From positions 22,140,535-22,204,534 of the forward strand of contig NC_045149.1 of the NCBI RefSeq assembly GCF_008831285.2: a DNA stretch of 64,000 nt. The letters run 5' to 3'. The translations under genes and the position numbers were made by a program. Shown piece after piece: positions 1 to 13,600 of this stretch. Below the pieces are notes generated by a model. That model searched no databases. It was not told the origin of the DNA and saw only the letters and a program-made list of their open reading frames with translations. The stretch comes from Nymphaea colorata (taxonomy: Eukaryota > Streptophyta > Magnoliopsida > Nymphaeales > Nymphaeaceae). How positions within the stretch are numbered: the stretch's first letter is position 1; each line of letters begins with the position of its first letter.

Positions 1-2841
1 TGATTCTGAGTTGGTGAAAATTCTTGTAAGGCTGTAGGTGTAGGAGAACTTTGGTCTCTGAACCATGTAAAAAATCCTTGTGTGTTTTTTCTTTTTCTTC
101 TTTATATGGTGAGAGGGAGATGTATATATATATAGAGAGAGGCCTTATTCTTAGCACGCTTATGTGTGCTTGCGTGCATGGATGCATGTGTGTAAGATTT
201 GTGTTTCTCATTTGACTCATAACGTAGGTTTGCTTCAAGAAAAAGTAAAAAAAAGAAAAAGAGTTTGAAGCATCCACTTCTTCGTATAGGAAAAGGAAAA
301 AAAAAAGGAGAGCTTGAAGCAACAATTTTTTCATGATAGTAGTCTATAGCAGCATGAGATGTTTCAAGGACAAGTTTTCAACTAATGGGAAGGTTGTGTT
401 TCCTTACTCACCAGCAGGAGATATGATAGTACCGTGCAATCAAGAAGTTGTACAATCGCTCAATCCAAGACCTAAGTCCATTTCATATTGATCGCAATAA
501 CAGATATATTAATGTCCTAGCAATGTTCGTGCAAGGGGTATGGAACAGGTTTGGACTTGTAATTTTGCTTCACACACACACGTGCGTGCACACACACATT
601 TTCTATGGTTTCTTGTGTGAATCCAATTTGTGTGTATTTAATTAGCACCAAGTCACTTTGATTGATCACCGGAGCGGTAGAGACCCACTGCCCAATAAAG
701 AATCAAAACTCTCACCCAACCATTTATCATTTTAGGGTCCATGGTTTGCTTTCGGTACTTAGTAAAGAGTCAAAACTCCCACCTAACCCTTTGTTCCCCT
801 TAAGGCATATCGGTAACCCTCTTTCATGACACAGGATGTTGACAACCTTGATGCTCGAAATGAAGACCGGCCGCCTACCAGCCCCCACCACAAGCCATGA
901 AACCAACCCCCTCATGGGCAACTCATCCAAAACTCATCACCAACATTAAAGTACATGTAAGCAAGCTCCATGTCTATAAGATTCATCACAGAAATCATAA
1001 GTTTTTCCCGGGTGTCACCATTGGCTCACAAAAATTGATCTACACTTTGAAAAGTCAATTTTTTTTTTTTATGTATCTCGTGTCCACGGAGTGTGCTTGA
1101 TCGGGTCCGTGTCATGTATATGCTTATGAAGGAAGAAAAGGAAAAGAAATGATGGATCTCAGAGATGACAAGATACCAACTTCGTTGGATGCATCACGCC
1201 AAGGGAAGGGGTCCAAGTCCAAGTTGCTGAGATGGTCCACATATGGAGCATCCCATGTGATTTGCCTGCTTTTTCATGTAGCACATGAATGCATGTTTTT
1301 AGAAAGGACATGCCATTACCCATGTTGTTTGGATTTATTTTACAGACACTGATCACTGCTGTTTGTATTGCATTAAGTGAAAGTATCTTAATCATGGTCT
1401 TAATTTTTTTGGCTAATTGTCTTTGCATCTCCAGATATGCAGTCCAATGTATTTTCAGTTGCGCGATAGGCTAATCCCACTGCTTGAGTGAAGGCCAAAG
1501 CTCCTCCCACCCCTCTTTCTCTCACCATTTTCAAGATCCAAGGCTGCTTTACGGTGCCTCGAGGAAGGTGACCCGCTATATACTACGTGCATATCAGTGG
1601 CCCCACTTTTGCAATACAGAGGGTTGATGCCGCTGGAGTTTGAAACGTCAGCCTATCATCCTCCACCCCGGCTGTTGCGCCAACCTCCTTGAGGATTATT
1701 CAGTCCAATATATTTAAATTAAAACTTACTTATGGTGTATAACATTTGGAACCAACCAGTTAATCATTGTGCTATCTAATAAGGAAACCATGCTTATAGG
1801 TTTGATTACTTAATCAAACACTGAGGATGATGTGATGTTTTTCTAATTTGTGAATATTATCGATTGATCATGTCGCAACATGAAAAAAATGCTTCTTGTG
1901 TGTGAAAACCTTGTTGCACCATATAGATTGTTCTAGATGCTGTAAAAAAAAGCTATGCAAATCTTATGCGTGAGCAGGAAGATATTTCACCCTACCACCT
2001 AAAAGAGAGTTGAAGCTCACACCCAACGCCCTTGTTTCTTATAGTATAAGGTCTGCTTTCGGCCCTTAAGGTACTGGCCTCGCTGCACTTCAACTTGCAT
2101 ATCAGTGACCCCCTTTTGCGGCACAGAAAGTTGATGTTTTAGTGACTTGCTGCCAACAGGCCGGATTATTCAACAAAGCAAACTTAGACCTACTTGGCTG
2201 CACCATGCCACCGGCATCTGCACCCGCACCCTTCTCGAGGCCACTTGTTTTCACTTGGTTGCAATGAGATGAAGCCTAATACTATTGGGTGGTCATGAGC
2301 CCCCACAATGGCATTGGCATAAAAAAGATTGACTACTGGAATCTCTTTCCAAGCTGTTAGAGATTGGCGGCAATCCACTGATACTGACTTTCCCTGTCCA
2401 ATTTTGAGAAAAGGAGAACAAATTGCCCTCACATCTAGATGCTCATGGCACACCTTTGATGTATAGCCACACAAAGAAAAAGAAGCAGTGGTGGAATAAC
2501 TGTAACACCATCAATATCATCTTCTCCAAAATCACAAGCTTCAATCGTATCCTGAAAGCAGTCGAATGATTCTCGCTTAGCAAAAACTAAAGCTTAAAGT
2601 GGGGTTTGATAGGTGGACACATTCTTCGCCGCCAGTGGAAGGAGGAAAAAAAATCTCTCTCCACCATCAAACACGGGAGTTTGAAGGGGTGAGAACAAGT
2701 GTTCGCCCCGATTCATCCTGCTTTTCCATAAGGGGAAAGCAAACGATGAAATGGTCAGACTAGCAAGGGTCTGACTTTTTTGCAGTGTAAATTTGTGTAT
2801 GTTAGATGGACCTTGATCGAGTCCTGTTAGTTAGTCATTAA

Positions 2842-3105
2842 GGGGGTGTTTGATTACTTTGGATTTGAAATCCATGGACCTAATGTAGATATGACGTGAC
2901 ATGCTTTTACTGATGTGATAAAAGATCCATGGTTTATCAAACTAGGATCTTACGTCAAACCTAAGATTCACGTTTAACATCTTTCTTTTACCTGTTTGCA
3001 TTGAGGAAAGATCTGATTTAAAATTGGAGGGGGGAAGGGGTCTGATTTTAAATCCACGGTTCCAAAATCTAGAGGATTCTAGATTAGAAGCAATCAAATG
3101 CCCCA
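2842..3105. mobile_element. Tourist-like MITE (PIF/Harbinger type)
   Basis: This 264 bp element starts GGGGGTGTTTGATTAC and ends with the near inverted complement GCAATCAAATGCCCCA. It is flanked on both sides by TAA, a 3-bp target duplication typical of PIF/Harbinger elements. There is no coding capacity. The terminal motif resembles Tourist MITE ends, so this is a non-autonomous element mobilised in trans. Confidence 0.7.
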
Positions 3106-4652
3106 TAAAGATGCTTTAAGATGACTGTTGATAATAAGAATATTGTGTTGGTTGGTTATGTCTAAAAATTAACTTGTTTTTTTAGGAATAATATCTATAA
3201 TCACACCATGTTTTCAAAGTATGCATTTTAAGAACACAACTGAATGCTTTTTAAGGGAGCTCAATAGTGAAATCTGCCTACCCACCAATATTTCGCCATA
3301 TGGCATTTCTAGATAGGCATCTTTCCAAAGTCTACCAGCATAAATAGATGTAGATTGTCCAAAAAAAGATGGGAACAAAAATGAAAAACAAATCGAACTT
3401 TACAAGCCAAATGAAGTAAAAGACTGTGGATGGTAAATCCTTTAAAAAATCTGACACACATACTGAATTATTGCAATATCATTTTTTCCACAAACATATA
3501 GGTTTTTCTTGAATGATGCCTTCAAAAACAATGGTTTATGGGGACCTAGAAGACATGGTCCATGTATTTGGGTGACAACACAAAAACAATGTTTTTTTGC
3601 GAAAAACCTTAGGGAGGAAGGACAAATTGTTCGGTCTTTTTTTTTTTAGAATGACATTTTCTCAAAATTGGGTTTTTTCACAAGCCTAGTTTCGACTGTC
3701 ACCAAAATATGTCTTAAATGTTGTTTTCTAGTGTACCATAAACATGGGTATGCCATGAGTGGTGGTAGTGTACTGGACGGCAAGATAGTCCACCTCTTAT
3801 AGGGACTCGTGTTTGAATCCTGGAATGGTCACTGTCATGTCCTAGTGCGCTCTTCTTTTGGACCGTAAAAGATTCTGAAACATGCTCTGTTAACCCGAGG
3901 GGCGGGAACATGGCCAATGGTTTCTCTTAAGGGTGATGAAATGAACCGCTCACTTTTTTTTTTTTAAATGTTTATAATTTTTAACATTCTAAATACAAAC
4001 TGTAGGACCAAATTCTGCGTTTGAGACCAATGCAAACACCTGATTCAACTTCAAAACTACCACCAACTTTAGCATATGAAAAAAATAAAGGAATTATGAG
4101 TACTGACTTATCCTGCCAACTTCTTTGAATCCAGTAATCTCAATGTAGTTTGATTCCTCAAAGAGATGGGGAACTATGAGTACAAGAAGAAGAAGAAGAA
4201 GAAGAGGAGGAGGAAAGCTGCCCTTCTTCAAAAGCATACTTGTTTTAGAGTTCGGGACAATGACTCTGCCATGTTTGCTGCTTTTTCCATCTGGATGGGC
4301 TAAAGGGAAATGGCCGAAAAGGTCCATAGCAGTCAAAAATAGAGGCAACCACGTGCAAGCACCTCCACAAGCACTGTTTTTTGGGTGTCTCTGCCCATTG
4401 GCTGAGGAAGCATGTGTTAAGAGGCGCCAAACGCCATGTGAAAACATGATGGCATTCCCAATATAATACCAATCTTATGCCTCTAAACATTTAAATATAA
4501 GTTTCTTGTTTGGTTGGTAGTTAGGGAATACATATTAAATTTTATGCATATACCATTTTATGACTTATTATAAGCCTAGCAACAGTGACATCTTAGTCTT
4601 TATCTTCTTCTTTCATCTCTCCTACTGGTAAGTATAATTTTATAAGAGATGA

Positions 4653-4830
4653 TGTAACAACTCAACCCATTCTCACATCAGGCTTGACCTCGAGTTTGGT
4701 AGGTTTCCAACCTATCGCCTAATATTTTCAGTTCCAGATCAAATAAAGATAGGAACTAGAATAACGAATTACTTAACAATCTCCTTTATGAGTCCTTAAA
4801 GATGCCTAACAATCTTCAATACGAAACTAA
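4653..4830 (+). repeat. Dispersed TGTAACA repeat, copy 1
   Basis: This stretch shares order and wording with 20421-20594 and 59849-60025: a TGTAACAA start, a middle part about 'cagttcc/cagctcc ... aactatgacaacc', then 'cttaacaatct ... aatcttcaatacgaaact'. The best-bounded copy (20421-20594) begins TGTAACA and ends TGTTACA, which looks like a short LTR with TG...CA termini. This copy lacks a clear 3' end. Confidence 0.45.
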
Positions 4831-5810
4831 ATTTTGAAAACAGAGAGCATGACAGAACTTAGTACTCACACAATCAAGATTACGAGAGAAGTAACAACCA
4901 AGTTTCTTCCATATGTTATGTAAACGAGGAACAACATTAGACACCATGAAAGTGGATTCTTGGAAAAATAGTAACTATTCTTTTTAGATGACAGCCTCAA
5001 CAGTTCATAATTGTCCAACCAAGAGGAGATTGATGCAGATTTCTTGCTATAGATATATAAATTTTGCTTTTTAAGAAAAAAAAAATCTGTTTTAAAAGTT
5101 GAATCTGTTCTTTAGGAAAGATTAGGCTGCTGCCTTTCTGACTTGATCTAATGTGGGGACTGCAGATTCTGTCCAAATACATAAAAATTTGATTCTTCCC
5201 CAGAAAAGTTTGGCAAGAAAAAGGCAAAAATGAGCCATCCCCACCTTCCCTTTTATTTCCCTTTGTCACATGGGGCAACCCACAGCCACAGAGCTTCTCT
5301 TCCACAATCACATTATTACTGACACCACATTATATAAATATATGTGTGGGTCTTTGTTTCTTCCAGAGCTTTTGTTTTCCTTTTATTCTCAAGCAAAGAT
5401 CATGCATAATGAATGTCGCTATATTATTTCAAGGAAGGTTTTTGAACATTTCTTTTCTTCTTTCTTATGAAAGTGCAGTGAAATTTGGTTGAAGCTCGTG
5501 GCTTGTGTGATTAGGGTCCTCTTAGAAAGGGGACTTCCTCATGCAAAGTTCCGAATCGTATCGGATAGCGGCGAGACGGCAGCAGCAGATGCGATACACA
5601 TTGATATTGATAACTTTGGTAATCAGAGATTAGCAAAGATACATACATAAAATCCATAATGTTTTGAGAAATAAAAGCCAAAACATTTAAAGTAATAAAA
5701 TTCTGAAAAGAAAAATAATCAGATCACCAAACTGAATCCGTTTGCCACCAATCTGATTCAAATCCACCCATAGAATGTGATTTGCCTATTTGGTAAAAGC
5801 TTTAAAAGCG

Positions 5811-6031
5811 GCGTTTGAATAACACTAGAACGCCATTTCAAGCATGTTTAAATGATATCAAAACCGAGTTTTGGCAAAACCTGGTTTCTACCAAACAAGA
5901 TTTTGTAAAACTGACTTTGTCTTGTTATCCAAATATTTAAACCAGGTTTTAGAAAACGAGTTTTTAACTGTTTCCACAAAACTTAGATTTTCTAAAAGCC
6001 AAGTATTTTTTTTTAGGGTGTCCCCAAACAG
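5811..6031. mobile_element. MITE-like element, 'GTTTG...ACAC' family copy A
   Basis: The left end GCGTTTGAATAACAC and the right end GTGTCCCCAAACAG are imperfect inverted repeats. The interior alternates runs such as AAAACCTGGTTT and GTTTTAGAAAACG and can fold on itself. A related copy lies at 62876-63143. I could not fix a target-site duplication, so the boundaries are approximate. Confidence 0.4.
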
Positions 6032-6369
6032 AAATGAAATGGAGAATTGCTAAATAAATTCAAACAAATTCTACAGTGAATTTTAAGGCATTGGAATATT
6101 GAAGAGAACACGACAAAAGTGGAAGAAAATAAATGAAATCTATTTCTTAAGGAATAAAAAAAATAAAAAAAATTGAAGATGATACTGAAAAGGGATATGT
6201 CCCGGTGATTGACCAATTGGACGGCGGCCATTCATCTCACGATTTATTGACATCACCGACATATTCCAGCTGAAACGTGGAGTAGTTTCATTGTAACGGG
6301 CCATACCACATAATGACGAGAATGCCCCTCCCCGCCTTTCTACACTCAAGACTGAAGACTAAGACTAGA

Positions 6370-6700
6370 TGTAGGGGTAAACAAGAGTCGAGTTCGAGTT
6401 CACTCAATTTCAGCTCGGCTCGACTAATCAACCTCGACTCAGGATGAGCTCAAGAATAGCTTGATGAAAGCAGCTTGAGTTTGACTCGACAACTACGTGT
6501 TGAGCTTGACCTCAACTTAATTAAGGCTTGACAAATTCATTTGAGTAGCGTGTTGAGCTTGAGCTCAACTCTATTAAGACTCGACAAACTTGATTTATCA
6601 TTTATATGTTGATCTTAAGCTCGCTCGTAAACTCCAAAACTCATTTGAGCTAGTTGTTCAGCCTAACGAGTTAACTGTTCGTGTTCGAGAGGGCCATTGG
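6370..6700. repeat. GAGCTCGA-rich dispersed repeat
   Basis: The stretch is dense in variants of GAGCTCGA/TCGAGCTC and 'gagcttgagctcaact'. The same word composition occurs at 59248-59693, where inverted ends GGCTGCACA/TGTGCAGCC are visible. It is probably a decayed member of the same non-autonomous DNA transposon family. Boundaries are not clear here. Confidence 0.4.
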
Positions 6701-7198
6701 GCTTGAAGGAGTAAGCCGATCCGAGTTCTGTGCGTTCCGATACGTAGCCGGCTTGAAAAATCTACGAATTTTGAAGGGTAGAACCGGCAGTATGTAAAGG
6801 GGGGCGTTAATCGCCACTCTGGAAGTAAACCAACCAACTAAACAAAATATTTTTCCTCACTCGTAACGTATTCCAGCTCTCTGTCTCTGCTCTCTCTCTC
6901 TCCGCTTCTGTGTGCACATAAAGGACTCTCTCTCTCTCTCTCGTAGGAAACCAGAAAAAACGGACAACCAAAATCAGCGAAGACAATTCCGGAGATTCCA
7001 TTTCCATCCCCTCTCTCTCTCTCTTTCTCGCTTCTTTCGTCGTCTTCGGAATTGGCATTCCTCGTTTCGGGGGAGAACATCTTTCCGGTTCGCCGGAGCT
7101 CCTTGCCGCCCTTTTTTCTCTTTTACTTCTTTCATTTTTTTTTTTTGGTTTCCCATGGCGGGAAAAGGAGGGGGCCTGTTCTTGGGTTCTCTGGTGCA

Positions 7199-7207
7199 TT
7201 AGGGTTT
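7199..7207 (+). promoter_or_regulatory. Telo-box-like motif in ELMO gene leader
   Basis: TTAGGGTTT lies about 160 bp upstream of the chosen ATG (7367), within a pyrimidine-rich (CT)n leader (6890-6945 and 7010-7030). Telo-boxes are common in 5' regions of constitutively expressed plant genes. A regulatory role here is inference. Confidence 0.4.
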
Positions 7208-7366
7208 GAAGGAGGCGTCCTTCGTTTCGTCTTTCCCGTTGAGCAAAGTCGAGTTTCTCTTCGAGTTCCTTTTTGTTCTTGGCTTGGTTGGTGGAGGCGC
7301 AAGAGAGATCGACGGAGTGGGAAGGCTTTCGTTCCTGGCTTCGGGTGTGGAGTGGTGGGGAAGAAG

Positions 7367-10300
7367 ATGGACGAGCGAGGAGGGTCGTTCGTCGCCGTGA
7401 GGCGGCTCTCCCACGGAATCGAGCGCGGGAACGGGTGCCATACCACCTCCGGTAATTTCCCCCCAAGTTATTTTTCATCTCCTTCTTCCCCAAGTCATAT
7501 CTATCTATCTATGTAAACACTCATACACCTGACTATTGCATTGATTCTTGGTGGTAAAAGATGGTTCTTGGTCGGTTGAAGATAGTAGAGGCCAAATAAG
7601 CTGTCAGAGACGTTTATATATGGAGCGAAATGTGGGATAAGTGGGAGACGTTTGATGTGCTAGTGCCTAAATTTTGCACGATTGGAATATGATGAGGATG
7701 AAGTTTGTACAATTCATATGGTTTTGGTGATTCTGTAAGTCTTGATACCTGCTTTCCATCGCAAACGGAATTTCTAAAATTTTTCACTTGGTTATTGGCA
7801 TCAAGGAGTGTCGCAATTTATATCTGTTTTCAACGAGCAGACTATATGTTTCTGTTGCCGATGATATGTTTTCCAATCCCTGTCCTAGGGCCGTCAGCTT
7901 TTCAGTCTTTACTTAGTTATGTGAATTTATCGCAATTTTGAAAGCACCATTCCGCTTAGAAAGAGCGTTGACTTTATAACCTTATTTCAAGCGTAGATAA
8001 GATAACGGTAGAAGGAACAGTGACTTTATAATCTTATTCCAAGAGTAGGTAACGATAAGATCATGATATTTTCTAACATTTTGTGAACTTGTCATAATAT
8101 TAAAAGTTCTTTGGGGTACTTTTTAGGGTTCTTATTTTGGATTTCTTATCTTCCTTAAATTTAAGGCTTTTACGTGCTGAATATTTCCTCGGACTTCCTA
8201 CTTGCCTAGAAAAACAGAATTAGGTGGAAATAATTTGGGATACAGATCTCATATTGTTAAGGGGATCTGACGGTAAATAAGATGAATTTTTTTTTAGCGT
8301 CTTCACTGTATCAAGTTACTTTTGTTTCTTGGTTCTCGGGAAAAAAGAAAAGAAGGTTCTACAGTCTACATTCTCATGGTGGTTCTTCAATGTTACAGCC
8401 GAAGCTGTTACTGGATCATCAGCTTGGATCGGGAGAGGTCTTTCATGTGTTTGTGTACAAGGAAGAGAAAGTGATGCTCGTGCTTCTTTCGATTTAACCC
8501 CTTTTCAGGTTGGTGCCATGTCTATAATTTGTAATGTTATTTTCCATATAGGTTTCCTTACTGTTAGTTCGCCTTGTACAATGTTTTATGTTCTGGTTTA
8601 CAGTGTCATTTTCTAGATCATGCTAGCGTATATGTTTGTGTTGGCTCTTGATCACTGGCCATTCATCGTTACTGGTAAGGTTTGAATTTTTGACATTTCA
8701 GAGCTGCATTATTATCAAGTTACTTGCATGCTGATCCTAAGAAAAAGAAAGAGTTAGCAACAGGCATGTTACATATTTGTGTCCCCTTGAAGAATGTTCA
8801 CTGGTGGGCTCTCTGAGATATTTAATTCATAGCTTGTTTCCTGCCATTTTGAACTGTGTAAAAAAATTGCAAACATGATTATACATTTCTTAAGGTTCTG
8901 TATTTATCATCTTATAAATATGAGGCAGAAATATATTGGTATAGTCTCATGCAAAAAGAATCCTTTATTTCTTTGTAGTTTGTATTGTCTATTAGGCTTT
9001 TTAAAAGTTAAGTTCCCTTCAATAAATACTAATCCTCTATCCGTTTATAGTTTTAGGTGCTAGGTGAAGCAATTTATCTGCTTACCCTGTTCATCTATCT
9101 CTATCTTTGAATTGCATTATTTTTTAAAAATAATTTCCATCTTAGCTTCTCTATCAGACGTTATCTAAATTCAAGCGACCTTTTTTCTTTGTATATTGGG
9201 CTTAGGAGGACTGCTTACTCAGGCTGAAGAATCGGATAGAAGTTACTTATGATAGTTCAAAGCCTGAACATCAGGTAGTGTATTTTCAATATCACTTTCA
9301 AGATTCAACATTTTTATGTTCACCTTGTGCATGTTGCATTACGAGACTTATTAATTGGCTTGCATGGCAAATTGGACTCTGTGAAGACTAATCTTGTTTA
9401 AGAGTAAAGTACTGATTTTGTTGATCAATGGTTGAGTTGTTGAATTCTATTTTGACAAACTTGTTATTCTTTTCATTGACCACACAAAGTTGTGAACTTT
9501 TCAAACTTTTAAGCACATGCACCTTGTCAAGTCAGTCAAAGTATAGGAAGTCAAAGCCAAGTGTACAATGGTTGAACATCAGCACACAGAATTTGAAAAA
9601 AGATTTGTTGCTTTCATCAACCAAAAAAGGTCTAATGCAAATTTGAATAATCAAGTATGTGGACATGAAGCGAGCGTATGTGATTGCATAGGCATATCTT
9701 GCAAGGCAACTCTGAAGCTCTCTATGTTTCACTGTTGTGGGATTATTGGCAGGAAGCTTTGAGGGCTTTGTGGTCTGCAGCCTTCCCTGATGAAGAACTT
9801 CGTGATTTGATATCAGAACAATGGAAGCAAATGGGTTGGCAAGGAAAAGACCCATCTACTGATTTTAGGTACTTCTTTCATTCTCTTATAAACTATCTGG
9901 TTATTTTCTGTTCCACAAGTTTTAGCCAATTTCTTTCCATTTACAGTTTACGTCTCTGACATTAAATTCCAAACTTCTTGTCTAACTATGCTAAATTGAT
10001 GATGTAGGGGTGGTGGATTTATATCTTTGGAAAATCTGTTATTCTTTGCAAAGACTTATCCGGTAAATTTCTCATAGATTTCATTTCCTTTGAATGCTAC
10101 ATACACTCACACACACATATTGATATGTCGATGAATGTATGGGTGGATGAAATGATCACACACGTAATATGAAATATTGTATATAACAGTTCCCATTGTT
10201 TTGTATTCATTGTTAAGGAACATAGTTTTTTTCATGCTAGAAATGACTTTTCCTTCAAAGGGGTGACTTTGAAGCGTAAAATGTGAATCTCTGTTTCTTG

Positions 10301-12325
10301 ATGTGAAATTAGATTATTCAAATTCTTTAGTTTTGGCAGGAAAAGATCTTGGATCTACATGAACATATGACAAAAATTAATAACAATATACTGTATAGCT
10401 CTTGGCAAACATCCAACTGAGTGTTGGCTCCCTATGTAGTCTCAGAATCATGAGGAACTTTATTTTAAAAAGATCATTTTTATCAGCAAGAAAGGACCTT
10501 AACTAATGATATCCTAAGAAGGGTTACTCTGTGTTTCTTATGGTGGCTCTTAATAGAAGTGTGGCATACATCACTGTTCACTCTGTTTTGCATGAAGATT
10601 CCAGTCCAATGGCATTATCTGAACTTGCAGTTTGAGTGAGCTACTCCTGAGCTTTGACTTTAACCTTCTTTCGATCTCATTTCTGCTTGAAGAAAATGAT
10701 ACTTCAAGCACAACTGATAGTTTTTACCTGCGAGTTGTATGTACCTTTAAATCTATGGGTGGCCCTGAGACCTTGCAACTGTTGTTAGCATAGCTGAAGG
10801 GAGAACCAAATGAAATCTCCTGCAGTACTCTGTCACCTATGCCTTGTTAAAATCTTCAAATTACCTTCATTTGTTGAAAATAAAAGCAGGTATTTTCTGT
10901 TTTTTGGTAGTGAACCTGAGACCTTAGACATGTTGCTTATTACGTTTCTGTAGTTCTGATGGCTGTTGCTAATTGAATCACTAATCAGTTGACTTCATTG
11001 CAGAAATGTTTCCAAGACCTTCTTCGGAAGCAGGAAGGTGACCGAGCCATGTGGGAATACCCATTTGCAGTAGCTGGTGTGAACATTACGTTCATGCTGA
11101 TTCAGATGCTTGACCTCCTATCAGGTTTGCATTTATATTATGTTGTGCTTTCACTATAATATTTTTAACAAGGTTGTTAATCGCGTCATTTGACTTCTAC
11201 AGTGAAACCACAAACTCTATTAGGAGCAATCTTTGTAAAGTTGCTTGCAGGTATGTAGGTCAAAAATGAAATGGTGCATGGAAATTGTAGTGGTCTTCTG
11301 CAATCTTCTGTAAACTGTCTTTCTTGTGTTGGAGTTAATCATTGGGTCAAATTTCCTTTGTTTTGAAAACGTTTAGTTTTTCATACTGCTGAAATGGTTG
11401 GTTGGAGTTTTTATCCGCAAAACAGTTGGTCTATGGAGTATTACCGCCACACATTATTGTGAGCTGAAAGTGCTATTCCCCATTTACCTGATTCAGTTAA
11501 GCTTGTAACTGCAGTGGTACAAAGCTCAAATCTTGTTTCACCAGTTGTGTTGCTCTTGAGCCTCAAGAATCAAAATGCCACTTCTGTTTGGAAAATACGA
11601 TGAAACATGCAGTTTATGATTTTTTTTCCTGAGATTTTTGGAAGTTCGGTCAATTGAGCAACGATTCGTCTGTTATCTGAATCTACAGTTTTATGCTCGA
11701 TTCTGGACCCATTTATCTTTCTCAACCTGACTGATTCACTGGTTCCTGTTACCATGGTTTGCACTATCAGCCCACAAAAAAGACCGAAGATTTTGCTAGT
11801 TTAAACTAGTTATCTACAAATTTGCAATGTATTTTGTTGTTGCACATCTCTTATCTTGCTTTTATGAGATGATGACCTTGGGGAAGTTACCTATTACTCT
11901 TGCTGTACTCACGCTAAGAGCTCCTACTAGCTGTAATGTTAGGTTAAAGCTAATATCCTGATGATATTTGGGTACTTGGTTCTTGTATGAATTTGTGCAT
12001 TGCACAAGGGGTTGGTGACATTGAAGACTGTTACTTTACAGAGAACGAGTGGGCATTTGACTTGTTGTACTGTATAGCGTTCAAGATGATGGATCAGCAG
12101 TGGCTTGCAATGAGGGCAACATACATGGACTTCAACGTGAGTTTTGGTTGCTGAAAGTAAATACTTGCTTTTAGGCAGTTCTTGCTGATGCATCTTTCTT
12201 TGCTTTCTACTGTGTTCCGACAGTCTGTTATGAAGGCCACACGTGCTCAGCTGGAAAGAGAGCTGCTCCTTGAGGATGTAGCGCGCCTGGAGGACATGCC
12301 TTCTTACAAATTGCTTCTTCAATGA
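7367..12325 (+). CDS. ELMO domain-containing protein
   Basis: Nine exons join in phase: 7367-7451, 8399-8508, 9206-9274, 9753-9868, 10008-10062, 11004-11124, 11203-11250, 12042-12136, 12224-12325. All use GT-AG introns and encode 266 aa, the length I recall for Arabidopsis ELMO/CED-12 family proteins such as AT2G44770. The N-terminal ~88 residues are variable. The ELMO domain begins near residue 90 (ALRALWSAAFPDEELRDLIS) and includes the conserved GDRAMWEYPFAVAGVNITFM core, then DLLYCIAFKMMDQQWLAMRA. ELMO proteins in animals act with DOCK-type Rac exchange factors, and some ELMOD proteins are Arf/Arl GAPs. In plants the role is little known, so function beyond small-GTPase signalling is inference. 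The start was chosen because it opens the only in-phase exon 1 and lies downstream of a CT-rich leader. The region 12326-12840 is the likely 3' UTR. Confidence 0.9.
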
Positions 12326-12840
12326 CGAACAGAAGTTTGTAACTGCGTTGGCTGAACAGCTTTTACTTGTTTGTTTTCCCTCTTGCCGTATGGCAGATTT
12401 TGCTATTTGAAATCCTGCTTCTTTAGGGTTTGAGTTTTTGTCAATTGAGAGGAGTGGGGGAGGAAGAAAACATGTGCATGGCTCCTGTATGTGAAAATTT
12501 TACAGGCTATTTGTCTTTGTATTTTCCTGTGGAAGTCAACCCTCATCAAAGAGTTGAGCACTTGGAGAGCAGATGTTGGTGGAGCTTCTTCTGCAATACA
12601 ATTTCTGCCCATGCAGATCAGAGACCATTGCACCTTGGTCTAGCAAACAAGTGGAAGGAGCCACTCGTGACACCTGTTCGTTTGTCCTGACTCCTTTGAA
12701 TTTAAACAGCTTGTCTTGGCTCTGCTGGCCGCAAAACCGAGCTGGTAAAAGTCAGGTTGGCTACTTGTTTCCAGACGAGGTTGCTGGGTTTTTTGTTTCT
12801 TCTCAAAACCAATTTATCTCAACCTCTCTGTAAAATGTAG

Positions 12841-13600
12841 GAAAGCAGCAACTATGGAACACGTGTTCTTCCAAATAGCGCCTTCTGCTGCAATTATAAT
12901 TATATTAATTTTGAAGTCCTGCTTGTCATTGATGTCTAAGTTGGAACGAGGTCAATTGGAAGGTGTTTTCTATTCTGGAAAAAAGAAGACTTGATTTGAA
13001 AAGTCTAAATCGAGGATGATGCATGTAGGGGTTTGATTAAGAGAAAGGAGTACTGCCAAAGGACGCAAAACAATTCAGAGATCAGTTGACTTGAACCGGA
13101 ATCCGAACTGTATGCGAATTGCCATCTATCCCTACTGAACTAAACCCTGTATCGAAATGAGAAGGGTCTGATAATGTGGATCGGCCTATTCAGGCTGAAT
13201 TCTGCTCTGAGCAATTATGCTTATTTGTAAGTTCAAGCTTCCAAAATAGTTGCCTAAAAGGCAATCCATTTTATCACCATAGTTTGCAAAGAGAGGAGGA
13301 AGCAAAGAAGTTTTCTGTGAAAATAAAATGTGTACGGGAAAAGATATAAATTAACAGGGAAAAGGGAAGTTAAGATATGATTATAGATACATGAACAAAC
13401 TACACAGCAGATAAAGATAACTTCCTAAAAGAGAGTGTAAATAATAGAAAAAAGAACAATAATCTTGGTTATGATAATTAACAAAATTAATAATTTCTTA
13501 TTAAACACAAAGACAAACCCATATAAGAAAAGGAGCTTCTTAGATTGAGAGGAGAGTCCTCGATAGATACAAATGGATTAATTAGTGGGCTTGATGAACT
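12841..13600. other. Intergenic stretch, no gene seen
   Basis: This AT-rich sequence lies between the ELMO gene 3' end and the orphan terminal exon on the minus strand. I saw no exon, repeat or RNA signature. The part nearest 13600 may be the 3' UTR of the minus-strand exon. Confidence 0.5.

Larger units (their letters stand above)
1..6800. other. Gene-free 5' stretch with small repeats
   Basis: I found no coding region here. Open frames are short, AT-rich and match no family I know. The stretch holds a Tourist-like MITE (2842-3105), a TGTAACA-type dispersed repeat (4653-4830), a GAA-rich run near 4181-4215, a MITE-like element (5811-6031) and a GAGCTCGA-rich repeat (6370-6700). The last few hundred bases probably belong to the promoter of the ELMO gene. 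Confidence 0.6.

Noticed and set aside
4094-4490. Three overlapping open frames on both strands around the GAA run
   Set aside because: Frames are generated by a trinucleotide repeat and lack motifs or start context.
6807-7493. Long overlapping open frames on both strands before the ELMO gene (up to 228 codons on the minus strand)
   Set aside because: They are translations of a CT/GA-rich leader and exon 1 of the plus-strand gene: low-complexity arginine/glutamate/serine strings with no family match.
12430-12833. Open frames after the ELMO stop codon
   Set aside because: They lie in the likely 3' UTR, have no splice support and match no family.
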